From assembly GCF_001039355.2 (NCBI RefSeq), contig NW_019775387.1, positions 311,284 through 375,283 on the forward strand: a DNA stretch of 64,000 nucleotides, written 5' to 3'. Made by a program: the position numbers and the translations under genes. The DNA is from Lingula anatina. Lineage: Eukaryota > Brachiopoda > Lingulata > Lingulida > Lingulidae. The notes beneath the pieces were generated by a model that saw only the letters and a program-made list of their open reading frames with translations, did not search any database and was not told the origin of the DNA. Shown here piece after piece: positions 13,724 through 26,204 of the stretch (position 1 is the first letter of the stretch; every line of letters starts with the position of its first letter).

Positions 13724-15695
13724 TTATTTAGATTTACTGGGTATTTCTTGCATACGTTTCTTATCTGTTGTCTTCTTCATTGCATCTTGGTTTGCCTTGT
13801 TGCCATTGACTTGTTTACTTTCTTTTTGAGCTTTCACTTTGGTGTCTGATCCCCCTTCCTCCGCTTCTGGTAGAGGCACCCCCTCTTTATACTCAGAAAC
13901 CAACGCATCAGTCAGCAGTTCTGCCGGACACGAAAATAAAAGTTTCAGTGAGCGATTATTTAAGCTCTATAGAACGACTATATCCGTACACGCTGGAAAT
14001 ATATTTATATAATCTTCATATCTTATTCTTTTAGGCATAATTTTCCAATATTTTTCCCATGCTAATCTTAGTACTCTTCCCCTCACTCGTTCTATTAAGA
14101 TATAATAACAAAGACTGTACAAGCACGACCAAAATGTACCCAAATATTTTCATAAATTCAAATAAAACTGCCTTACGGCCTTACCCATGACCCTTGCCAC
14201 GTCATCTTTATGACGTTGTCTAGCTGACTGCGTTTCGGCTTGTAAATATTGCAAAAAGTCGTCAAAAGACAGCACCGGGTTCTTTTCACCTAAGTAACAA
14301 AACAGATAACGCTTTCAAATACAGTCTCATGTTGTTCGCGTGGTTTGCTTACAGCTATATGAAAGGATATAAAATGATTATCTGATAAGTTCAAGGAAAT
14401 GAAAGCATGATGAAAAGAGAATAACAGACGACAAATGCGAGTGACTTCCTCTGTCTCTGAAAGCAGAGCCATATACTCCTACCAGTTGGGTAAAGAATAG
14501 TTCTGTTGGCGCCATTACCTCTCCTTATCTTTCCTGTCAGCCAGTCATAGAGGAGAGCGTTGATGATCTGGTCTTCCAGTGCATAATCATTCATCAGTCT
14601 CTGCGCAATTTCATTAGGAACCAAGGAAGGAGGGACTTTGCCAATTTTGGTTCCCAGCTGTCCGCCATCGTTACCGTCTGTGGAAGTGTCATCAGTGCTG
14701 ACTTCCTCCTGTTTAATATCTGTGGTTGGCTTGGTCGGTAGAGGCTTGCCGTCTTTCTTATCTTGATCTGGCACAGTGGGATACATTTCGGCTAATGCTT
14801 GATGCTTTGGTGGTCTCGGAGTTCTGGCTTGGGATCTACCGAACTGCAGACAAATTTCGCAAAATTAGGTTTGATGCATTTACATAAGTAGGCAAGATCG
14901 GACTGCATTAGGCTTAAATTTTTAAAAAATCAATCCTAACAGTTTTATAGTTTTATATGTACTTACCGAAGGCCAGAAAGCCAATTTCATGTAATTTTCC
15001 TCGTCCTGTAGTGCTTTAACGTATTCCCACGCAACACGCTCTTTGTACAGCTCAACTTCCTTAGGGCTCATCTAAAAGAGCAAAAAGCAAAATTCACCAC
15101 ATTGAAGGTTTACTACAATGTTGATTTTTTTACATACAACAGAACATTCCAAAAAATAGCAAAATTAATTGCACATAGAAAAAAAAAACATTTCCATGGG
15201 TGCTAGTTTAGTATATTAGAAACTGCAATTGGCGCTCCATGATTACCGACTCAAGTAATCCATGACATTTCGGAATTTGGTTTCGGAATTTGGTTCAATT
15301 TGTCCAAGGATTCAGATTTGGTCATAAATATCTTGACATGTTATCTGCCTGTTTACGTTATTTTATGTGTTTCAGGTAGGTCTACATTTATATGCTCACT
15401 TTGTTTTATAATTTAATCTTGCCACCCTGATGTTTAAATGTTTTTTTAACATTTAAAAATCTGAAAACTACATCAATTATGACGAAACGACATATTCACG
15501 TTCAACTCAATGTAACCCGAATTTCCATATGTTTATAAATACACATCTATAGCGACCTTAGAAAATCTAAGTTTTTTTATGTATGTTTATATTCACATTT
15601 TCTTTGAAACAGTGGTTTCATTATCATGATAAAATCTTACAATTATAGCAGCAAACGTTTTTCTCAATGTTCCCAAATGTACACCAAGGTGTTGC

Positions 15696-15736
<41 letters not shown>

Positions 15737-18700
15737 TTTTGTTTTTTTAATAGGAAATGTATCAAGGTGAGACACACACGAGAAGGACATCAATACGATT
15801 TTCCACCCGCACACTTGTCCGATTAACAATGCTTGTGCAGCACTCGACAATCGCGGCCTGCGTCACGCTTGAAAGTCTATGCAGCATCCTGGAGGAAAAT
15901 GCACACTCATGCCATTTCAATTATGAAGTAGAATCATGCAGGATGAAGATGGCGTTATTGCATTCTTGCCTATAAGTGCGTCAGTAATGATCTTTAGCTA
16001 TGAGTAGTATTCCTGTTTTTCATACAGAAACGCCCAGTTCATCTGTTTCAATATCTGCTGGTCTATTGATTTTAAGAATGAAACGCCTGATAAAGTACAG
16101 TCTAGAACATTTACCTAAGGATTTCAGCGCCATTAAGGATTACACACCAAATTAAGCTGATTCCGCTCTTTGGATAAACGACCCGATTGATGGAATCTTA
16201 ACCTTTCGGTCTTATAGAACAGTCAATCAGAGAAGTAATTTCAGCATCTTAATGTGTTTCCTCTTCAAATAGCAAGCTCTTAGAACAAGTTTCTAACCTA
16301 ATCGAGGATGGCTGAAACCTGTCAACACAATTCAATAAAAACTTGTGGGTATTCAGAATATGCGTCATTTCCTCTCCTGAACAGTGTCAATTTTACCTGG
16401 AACCTACATGGCAAGAAAACATTATAACGAAATAAACTTAACTAATGACGTACAATAGCACATTTCATTAAGTCAGTTTTGACTATATCCAAAAAGGAGC
16501 ATGCAAAGGGTCCACAGATAAAATAGACCTTCATATATACATATCCGAAAGAAACTCAAAACCTTCCCTAAAATACACATCTTATGTACAATGTTCTTGA
16601 ATGAACGGGCCATGCAAACTTTAAAGATATGTATCGAAAATTAATTTTGAAATTGTAGCCAACAATTAGTCTACATTTTCTCTCATACTCCGTATTCAAC
16701 TCTTTGGATAAAGAGCTTTTCCTTTCTATATCTGGCCATAAGTTTTCTTTGAAGATGGAATTATGAAATATCCTTTATTTATGTGTTAACGCGAATGAAG
16801 AAATACACCAAATGTACCGCATTTTATTATACCGCATTTAAATATTAAGTCCAAGTGACTATCCTGCTTAAGAAAATCCAATCTTGTAATTTACGATGTA
16901 TTTGATATTCACAGTTGGTTGAATAATTCAACGCATAGCCACATAATACTGCTGTAAACAATACTTCGTCTATGTTAACTTTGAGGGCATTCAGATCTGC
17001 AAATATGGCTAACCAACATTAAAGCAAAACCGACTAATCCGCTGATGGTCTCCCCGCCTCCACACGTGCCGTCCTTGCAGGGGTCTAGCAATTAAACTTC
17101 GGAGCCGTGATTCAATCCCTTTAATGGTGGGTACGGAGGCGGGGAGACGATCAGCGGATTAGTCAGCTGTTCTTTTATGTCGGATTGGGTATGTTCAGTC
17201 TACGGATCAGTAAGTCCGCGGATCATCTGTTCTAAATACACTCTCTGAGTATTGGATATCTGCGGGTATCACCCTCATTGCTTAATTATATTTAAGTTTA
17301 TCGACAAAAATTTGAGCAAAAATTCCTACTAAAGTAAATTCCAATAATATTTAACAATGCATGAAAACTTTCCTCTGAGCTTCAGGCCTGTTTCGTGACA
17401 GTTTCTTCATTTTCATATGTCAAATGAGGTAAGCGGGTATATATAAAAATGAGAATAAGAAAACTGATCCGCGTCCTCTCTAAATATAATCTGGACAATT
17501 TATGTTATTGTACTTGCTCCCATGGTTTCTGACGTCATATAGGCCTACTTACTAATATTTCGTCTAATTTTTATATACAGGCTCTTATTCACAGCCAGCT
17601 AGAAAAAGGGTAAACAAACAGCATGTTTCGAATCAATGATAGCAATGCTAGATTCTCTCAGGTAAGAAATGAAAAAATAAAATGTCACTCAGCGAGTTTG
17701 TGCAATTTGGACATTTATAATTCCCATTTTATCAAGCTTACCACGGAAGCATTCTGAAGATCCTCCAAAGCTGCAAAGAACCCTTCGAAGTCCTGTGTGC
17801 CCAGAAGAAATTCTGCGACAGCTCGTGGACTAAAATCAACGTACGTGGACGGAGAAAGCTGAAGTAAAATTAAAAAGATAAAAATGTTCAAATGAATGAA
17901 GTATATTTAGGATTGAACAACCCCACAAAAATACTTTTCAGCACAGTAAGGATAGAATAGGACGTTATGCATGAATTATCTACCTGGCGACGCAAAAGTT
18001 AGGCCAATAGCCCTGCCCTAAATTGAAAGACACCATAAGCATACAATTACATTAATATCGCCATTAATCAAACCATATGTTATCTATCAACACTTTGCAC
18101 AGTTTTTTAAAAATATATAGATCTTCGGAAAGCGTATCCGATTGCTTGACTATAACCAGATGATGTATCAGTGCCGTTCTATTTACTTTTTTAGTAGCAG
18201 TTCTCTAGTGATCCTATACCAATGCAAAACCAATAACTCTATGAACTCGTATTACAGCTGATGTACTTATTAGAAAAGCATGCTGTGTCTGATATGGTGT
18301 CTAGGGAGTGATAAGCCTATTTTGTTCACTGTATTGTGTGATGAAGAGGAGATTTACTGAGTGCATATTGGTATAGTCAAATGCTGAAACAAACCTGATA
18401 AGTCTCCAGTATATCTTTGCTTTTGCCCTTGGATTTAACTTTCTTTGTCTTGTCCACTGGATCTGAAACATACCAATAACACAACATAATGCTCTTTGTA
18501 TATTTGATGTACATGTACGTCGAGAAAAAAGAATAATGACGATGATAATGCGGTAACCTGTCTTACATCCTGTACGTAGCTGAAGCGGCATCCGGTATTG
18601 AGCGCTAAAGTTCTGTGCTCTCGGAGCCGTTCTCCTATAATTAGTCGTCACAAACAATAAGTGTTAGTGTCCGATACCTAAAAGGACAGACATTGAGGGC

Positions 18701-21700
18701 TTAATTCCTCCATGAAAAAGAAGAATATATCTCCTTTGAGATTAATGAGAAACAATTTAAACTATGTAAATAGGTTTAGTGTCAAAAAGCTGTTAATGAA
18801 GCGATCACCTAAGAAACTCAGAAATACCTCATAAATACACATCTTTAAGATTTTTTTCTTACTCTTCCCTTCAGCAAAGTGGATGGTTAATCACATTTTA
18901 TCGCGTAAAAGAAGAGCAGGAGCGTTCACTTCGTTATTCTTAATGGATTCAATGTTTCTTCGGGAAATAAGATTACATAGCTATCTTCAAAAACGTGAAA
19001 AAAATTCAATTCAACAGAAATTCCACGTACGGTCATTTACCTATATGTGCTTAGATTTGCACCCGTGATACATATTCATTTGGGATAATCCCTTATGTAT
19101 ACATATAACCTCAAGTGATAGCAATATTCGATAAAAAAAAGCTCTGTGATACACCTACGCATAGGCCTATTGATATACAGAATATATGTGTATCTGTTTC
19201 CTCACGCAAAGTTTATGTTTGTTTTGAGTATGTTTGTTCCAGGAAACAAACTGGTAATTATCGGTTTAAAAACGGTATCTTTGAGAGGGCTTCTAGGCTT
19301 TTACGTGCAAATCTACGATCACAGGAATTCTCAGTAACACACAAAACACTGATTTCATTGTCCATAACATCTGTGCCAATGAAAAAAACATCGAAAAAGA
19401 GTGGCAGCATAATAATTTGCATATCAACAACAAAATGGACCATTCATTTCAATAATTCGCTTGGACATTGAACTGAAAAAAAATTCCTTTTTTCGAATTT
19501 TTAGTGAAGTAGAAAATTCATCATTAAAATAAACATTTTTATCTTTCAAGAGACAGGGATGAAAATTAGATAAAATGTAATGCGTATTTGAAAGAACAAA
19601 TCATTTCCTTAAACTTGGAACCAACAAGTTGGCAGTCATTAAAAAAGAGCCCACGTTGGTGATTATGGACATATTCTTTTCTAATAAAGCTAATGAAATA
19701 TCTCTTCATTTCTCAGTCCATACATTTCACTGCTAGAACAAATAAGTTCACTTGTTTGCTATCATTACATTGCGAAAAAATAACAAATTTTCCGAGTATG
19801 CCATGTCTATCATTATGCAGGAAAGCCAAACAAATACTATTTTAGACAACGCTAGACTGATTTTGAACAATCAGAAATGTGATTTAAAATTCAGGTCAGG
19901 TTGAGCAATGTCCGATAAGTCCAGCTCAAAGGGAAAACACTGTCGTTACTTACCAGCCTGGTGAGTTAGCTTAGCTTTAGGAAGCTTTTTTAATTCAGTT
20001 TCCTCCAAACTTCCAGACTGGAACGAAAACAAGATTAAAGTGAAAAAACACAGTAATTCAATTCGGGAACCTTTGAAATAATTTTGTTTGACGTTTACGC
20101 CTCTCATCTTCACATATGAAAAGGCTTACTTTGAATACATATAGATTTTCAGCTTTCCAAGAGCCAAATTGAGCAACAGCGGACTAATGCATTTTAAAAA
20201 ATATTTATATATATATATACAATATGTGTCATCTTCACATATGAAAAGGCTTACTTTGAATACGTATAGATTTTCAGCTTTCCAAAAGCCAAATTGAGCA
20301 ACAACGGACTAATGCATTTTACAAAATATTTATATATATATATACAATATATGTCAAAGTTATAAAATTGTCGAGTGTGCCAAAAAAAGAAGAGAAGACT
20401 GAACACCGAATCCACTGAATTGATTGGCTTACCGGCAGAGGCGGGTTTCTGTTGTGTTGTTCAGAGACAAATTTGTCTGAAAAAGGAGACAAACACATAT
20501 ACAATGATACCCTATAATGCCATTAGTGATTGATGGAAGCATTTCGTGCCATGTAGAGACACATATTAATGTGGTGCCAGAAAAGCACATTTTGTGATTG
20601 TTCTACGTAAATTATGAAGCTAATGTTTCCCAGCCTCCACTTTTACTGCTTATAAATCCCCTTCGTGAATAGGAAGAAAAATGGCCAGAAACCAACAGCA
20701 AAAGTCAAACATTGAGCAAATAGTTGATGAGAAACCCTTATGATTTCTTTTTTTGCTTGATGAGATATGCTTTTTTCTCTTTGTTGGTTTCTCTTGTTTT
20801 TAAAATGGCAAATCTCCCCTATTTGTTTGGTTTCCTGGAATACCAATTATTGAAATGGGTCGGTATCTTGTCCCACGAATGTCAGTTTGAATAAGATGTA
20901 TTGGTGATTGTAACTTTATAAACCAACGGGAAGCTATGTAGTGGAGGACTAAGATCTGCCGTAAAGGTTTTCAAAATATTTATCAGTATTAACAATAATA
21001 CAACAAGTGAATATTGGAAAGATCGAACATAAGAAACACACTATATGGTAAAAACGGTATCAGGACAACCCCCCCCCCCCCCCCGGACAATGCCCCTACC
21101 CTTGGACGATACTCCCCCAAAGGAATACATATTTATATACAAAAATAAATTACAGAGTAAAAAGTTGAAATCTTTTCATCCATTATATGACTTTTTCTTT
21201 GTGTAATGATGCAACTCAAGGATAGAGGATGTTAATTTCAATAAACAAATTATTTTCATGGTGTACAAGTACAGAAATTTCAGAAATAAGAGTACAGAAG
21301 ATTTTATGAAAAATCTAATCAAAGAAAATCTCCAGGTGAAGTGAGGTAAACAGATGACCTCACACATCCAGGTAACCCTTCGATGAATTAACTGTTACTT
21401 TTAATTGCTTCATTATTCCCCCTTGATTAAGTAAGCCTTGAATCAAGGTGGATCTCTCGGGAGTGGTGGGGTAAACAGATTTTCTCACTTATACGGGTAT
21501 CCCTTTGATTATCTGTCTCTATTAATTGCTTGACTACTATCCACCTACCCACTAAAAATATTCATAAAAAATGTTTACTTGTACATCTGTTTAACCCACC
21601 TTTACCGGGAGAATAGGTGGTTATACTTCGACTAATTTTGTAATGATACTTTCTCTACTTGTACTCAATGAGAAAGGAATTTGTTATAAAATAATTTGTT

Positions 21701-24700
21701 TGATGATGAAGTTGTATTTTCACACTAAAACATAAATAAAATGGATGAAATGTTTTGAACTTTATACTCCTTACTTTATATTTCTATATAAATATATATT
21801 CCTTTTGGGGGGGGTCCTCCGGGGAGGATTGTCCTGGGTGGGGGGAATTGTCCGGGGATATTGTCCGGGGGAAGTTGTCCTAGAATCGGTAAAAACGCAT
21901 ACATGGCAAAACGACTTCCGTATGTTCAAACAATCTGTTTATGTGTTAGAGTAAAGTAAGACTGACAAGCAAATGGCCAACGGCTGGGACAAAGAATTAA
22001 GGAATTAAACAAAACGTTAGTATTTCCTAAGTAAGAGAAGACTTTCGCGTGATCGGATCTGTTTTGTTGACGATCGTCTTGACGCCAACTGCGCAACGCT
22101 GGATTGGCAGTACATTTTCCATACAGCTCTCTTTTCGCACAATTATTAACCCTCACGGTAAACGTTATTACTATTTGCGACGCCTGGTTTTGTTATTTGC
22201 ACTACTTGAGATAACCCTAGTGTTTTAATAAAGCAGTAAGTGTTTCGACAAAGCCTTTGAAAAAAAGGCATCTCAGGGAAAAAGCATGGGGTTCATCCAC
22301 ATGTCAATCGGAAGCCTATTGGCAGGGAGCGACTTTAAAGATATTGTACATGTAGGCGAATTATGGGTTCAAAATACTCCATGGAAAAAACAAATACAAA
22401 ATGTTAACTTCATCTCTCCTACTCATTCAAGCTATTTTTTTCTGGATGAGTACTTCTACACAAAAACAAGCATAGCATTCTCTGGTAATTGCGTGCCGCC
22501 GTGACTGTTTCTGTATCTAGATGTTTTACGTCTGTTCACAGCTGATGTTTGACTAAATGTAAATATTCAATAAATTCAAAGAGGGTTAAATACGAAAGTC
22601 GCAATATTTTGGAACAAGCGACTTGATTAAGTCCTTTGGAAATGATTTATGTAAAATATTCGAATCTACATGTGGAAAGAAATAATTCAGTTGGACAATC
22701 ATGTATGTGGTCTTTTGACTGTTTTCATATAAACACTTTCCTCTTCAAATTGTATTATCACTATTGTTGTTGTTGTAATTCTTGTCACTATCTTTTCTTA
22801 ATATTTAAGAAAAATATTTACGTTCAAAGTTTTTGCCTTTCCCAGGCTCATTGGCCTTATCTCAGAGACAGCTTGTGGTTCGTAGAAAGCCCTGCCTATA
22901 TTGATCGCAACGGCAATTTTGCGACAAACAGAGACAACACAGAGGGTTGATTTATCAGCATAAACAATTTGATGAATGTTTATATCAGTAGTAGGCTAAC
23001 TATGTGACCAGATGATTGTCAATCTGTCAGAGATAATATACCTAATGTTCTGATTGAAAGCGTTCCTGGGTATCCCATTACCGGCGCATAACGACTTCAT
23101 CACTTCTCACACATGAAGGTTAACATGGACACTTGGAAAAATAGGAAATCTACGTAGCAAGCTTAGATTAATGTCTTGCTCTGCTATCTTGGCGAAAAAC
23201 CAAACAACACCAAGGATATATCTTTTTTCCTGGTTAGTGAAGCAGTTAAAATCATGTATTAGTCAGGTGTACCATTATTGTAGGCTATATATGGTAGTTA
23301 TCTGTAACTCTGTTTGGCACATTTGTAAGCCTCTACATGTATGGCTTAGCTGCTTATCATTCTGTTTAAGGAGGCTCTCTCATATTAGCTTGAGTACTCT
23401 TTTACGACAGCGACTCATGATTAAAATATATAAAAAAACATAAAATAATCATGCAATAAAACATGTAATTCATCATTTAATGAAAGCTTTGTTGTTATTT
23501 TGATCGAAGCGTTACGAATTTGTCAACAAAACGTTGCGCTTAGCAAAGTACGCTGGGTGACGCTTGGACTTTTACAATGTAACGTACCCTCTTACGGCTG
23601 GCAAACAAGCTGGATTACAGCCCCCCCCCCCCCACACACACACACACACACACACACCTTTTTTTCATATACTTAACTCATACGGAGAGTACATTTTGTC
23701 TTGCATTTTTTATCAAAATTGCTAGGGTGGAAGTCGTGTATCTGAAATATGAAAGAACCTCCTATATATTACTATTTAGGTAAACGCAATACGCAGGACA
23801 TAATCTAAGCACTGGGAAAATATGGCAGTATTAAGTCCAAGAGAGACAATTTTATTATTGGGCTGTCTGGCCATTGAGGAAACCTACGTCCCCATCCTAA
23901 AAAAAAAGTAGGGGTTGCGCAGCTCGCTCTCAATTTAAGCTGACTTTCGAACAGGAATCTTCAACTAAGTTCCCATACATAGAACGATCTCACAAGATCG
24001 ATCCATCTTCAAGGGGTTTCTTGCTAAATTGGTTTCAACTTAAGCGGCTTAGATGTCTGGCACGCCTACTGAAGCTGCTAAACCATAATTTATTACAGCC
24101 TAGTAGCTTCAGTATTTTTATATAGCTTTCATATTTCAGTAGGCGTGACAGACATCTAAGCCATTTAAGTTGATTGCTATTTAGCGAGAATCCCGTTGGA
24201 GATAGATCGATCCACAGTTAGTACAATAGGTTCTGGGAATGGTCCCTTCTTTTTTACTTAAAAAATTACTGCCATTTGTGGCCCCTTTCCCTCCATCTTT
24301 GCTATAACTTTAATTATATCATAAACTTGTAAATGATTTACCATACATGATTATCATTCACAGATTTATATTTATCCGTCAGTATTCTTTAATTTATACT
24401 TTGTGTATTAATCAAAGTACAAATGTCAATAAAGTCACATTTTCAACTAACAACTATTTAATTTTGTTGTAATTTAAAAACCCAAAATTTTCTTAGAAAA
24501 TCCACTTTGGCGGGCAAATCCCGTGTAGAGTACCATCAATATGAATCGAATGTAACTAAATTTTGTATAACATGGTATATGGTTTGGTTTTCCTTTAACA
24601 CCGTCCACTGCAACCAATATTCCTCCATAAACAGTTAATACACATTGCATGCCATGTGAGCATGGGCACGCCATAAATGTAGAAATTCACCCATTTCAAA

Positions 24701-26173
24701 AGGAAATTGCCATGGCTTCATGCTGATGACGATATTTTGCACCTCATCATTTTCATTCGCATCTTACAGTACGGTTAGGAATTCTCCCACGTGCTGTCGC
24801 CTGAGGTAACAAATGGCTCGATCTGGGATTTTATCATCAAAGGTAACTATCCAGCATTTTCCTGCCAAATCGAATATTCCCCCTTTACTTACGAATTATT
24901 GCTGAACTATGCCCTGCACTTGAATTCGGTGTTTTATATAATTTCAAATAACATAATTTAATTCTAAATGACTAACCATGTTCCTGTACATAATGCTTTT
25001 AATTCCTTGCACACGCATGCACACGCACGCACACGCATCTTATACCTTGCCCGACTCATCACTGTGGACTTTATACTCGCAGAATCCATATCACACGGTT
25101 TAATTGCTTCGTGGCCGTTTTAAGGACGTTCGAGTTCGCTTCGAGTTCGTTCAGATATCCCATTAAAATCACATTAAGAAGGAAACACAAGGGAAAATGC
25201 ATCAAAACATAGGGAACAAAAATATGTTGATCAAATATATTACTACACGCCACAAAATCTTTAAATTTAAGATACGTATACACATAACCAGCAAATATCA
25301 ATTTAATGCAATCTCATTTACTGTTAAATTATCCAAACTATAATACAACTTACTACAGTACAATTTGCTGATTTTTTTCTTCATTCAAAATTTATTGGAT
25401 ATTCAGCTTTTTTCTTTTATGTAAGTTGTCATGGCAAACGTAGCTTCAGTCTAATAAGGAAGACTTGTGCATGTCATTCTGACAAAATCACCCGTAAGCT
25501 GCACAGTGTAATTGCTATTTACTGATGTCATCCCTACCGGGAACTTTATCTGATCTCGAACTTGCTGCACCTGCCTCTTCTTTAATTACCTAACATAAGC
25601 GGATGGATTGGAATACAGCATTCAAAAGAACCATTTATATGACTGACAAAACATGGATCTCTTTATCTTAAAGGGGCCATAAAAAGCAATCTAGAATGTA
25701 AGTCAACCGTCTTAACTTAGTGATTTAATTAGATAATTAAATCACCCAGTAAAGGAGCTTGGTTAACAAAGTCAATCAAATGGTAACAACATGAAATGTC
25801 AAAATAGAAATCAATAGTGTGCTGGGCGAGAGATTGGTTTATGACGCAGAACAACAGATATAACAGTTATTAGTTATTGAGTTACAAGTGTTACGACGTA
25901 AAGTGTCCTTTTTTTAATTTCGGGGGCGGACGGCAGCCGTCTTCTAGGTCTTCCGGAAGACGGTCCCAATTTTTCAAGTTTACACTGATTGGCACCTAAT
26001 TCTTTCTGTCGGAAGATGGTCACAAGTGGAGATGGATCAACAAAGATCATTTGGAAGACTGTCATAAAATATCTCTGGATCGCTCTTGAGGTTTCAGGGA
26101 TGGTTACAAACCTGTTCTATATCATTTTAACCTTTGTTATTATTATCTTTTTTCTTTTATTATCAACATTGCG

Positions 26174-26204
<31 letters not shown>

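Noticed and set aside
17032-17164. Possible tRNA gene or tRNA-derived SINE
   Set aside because: Only a weak B-box-like string is present. No A box at the right spacing and no cloverleaf could be folded.
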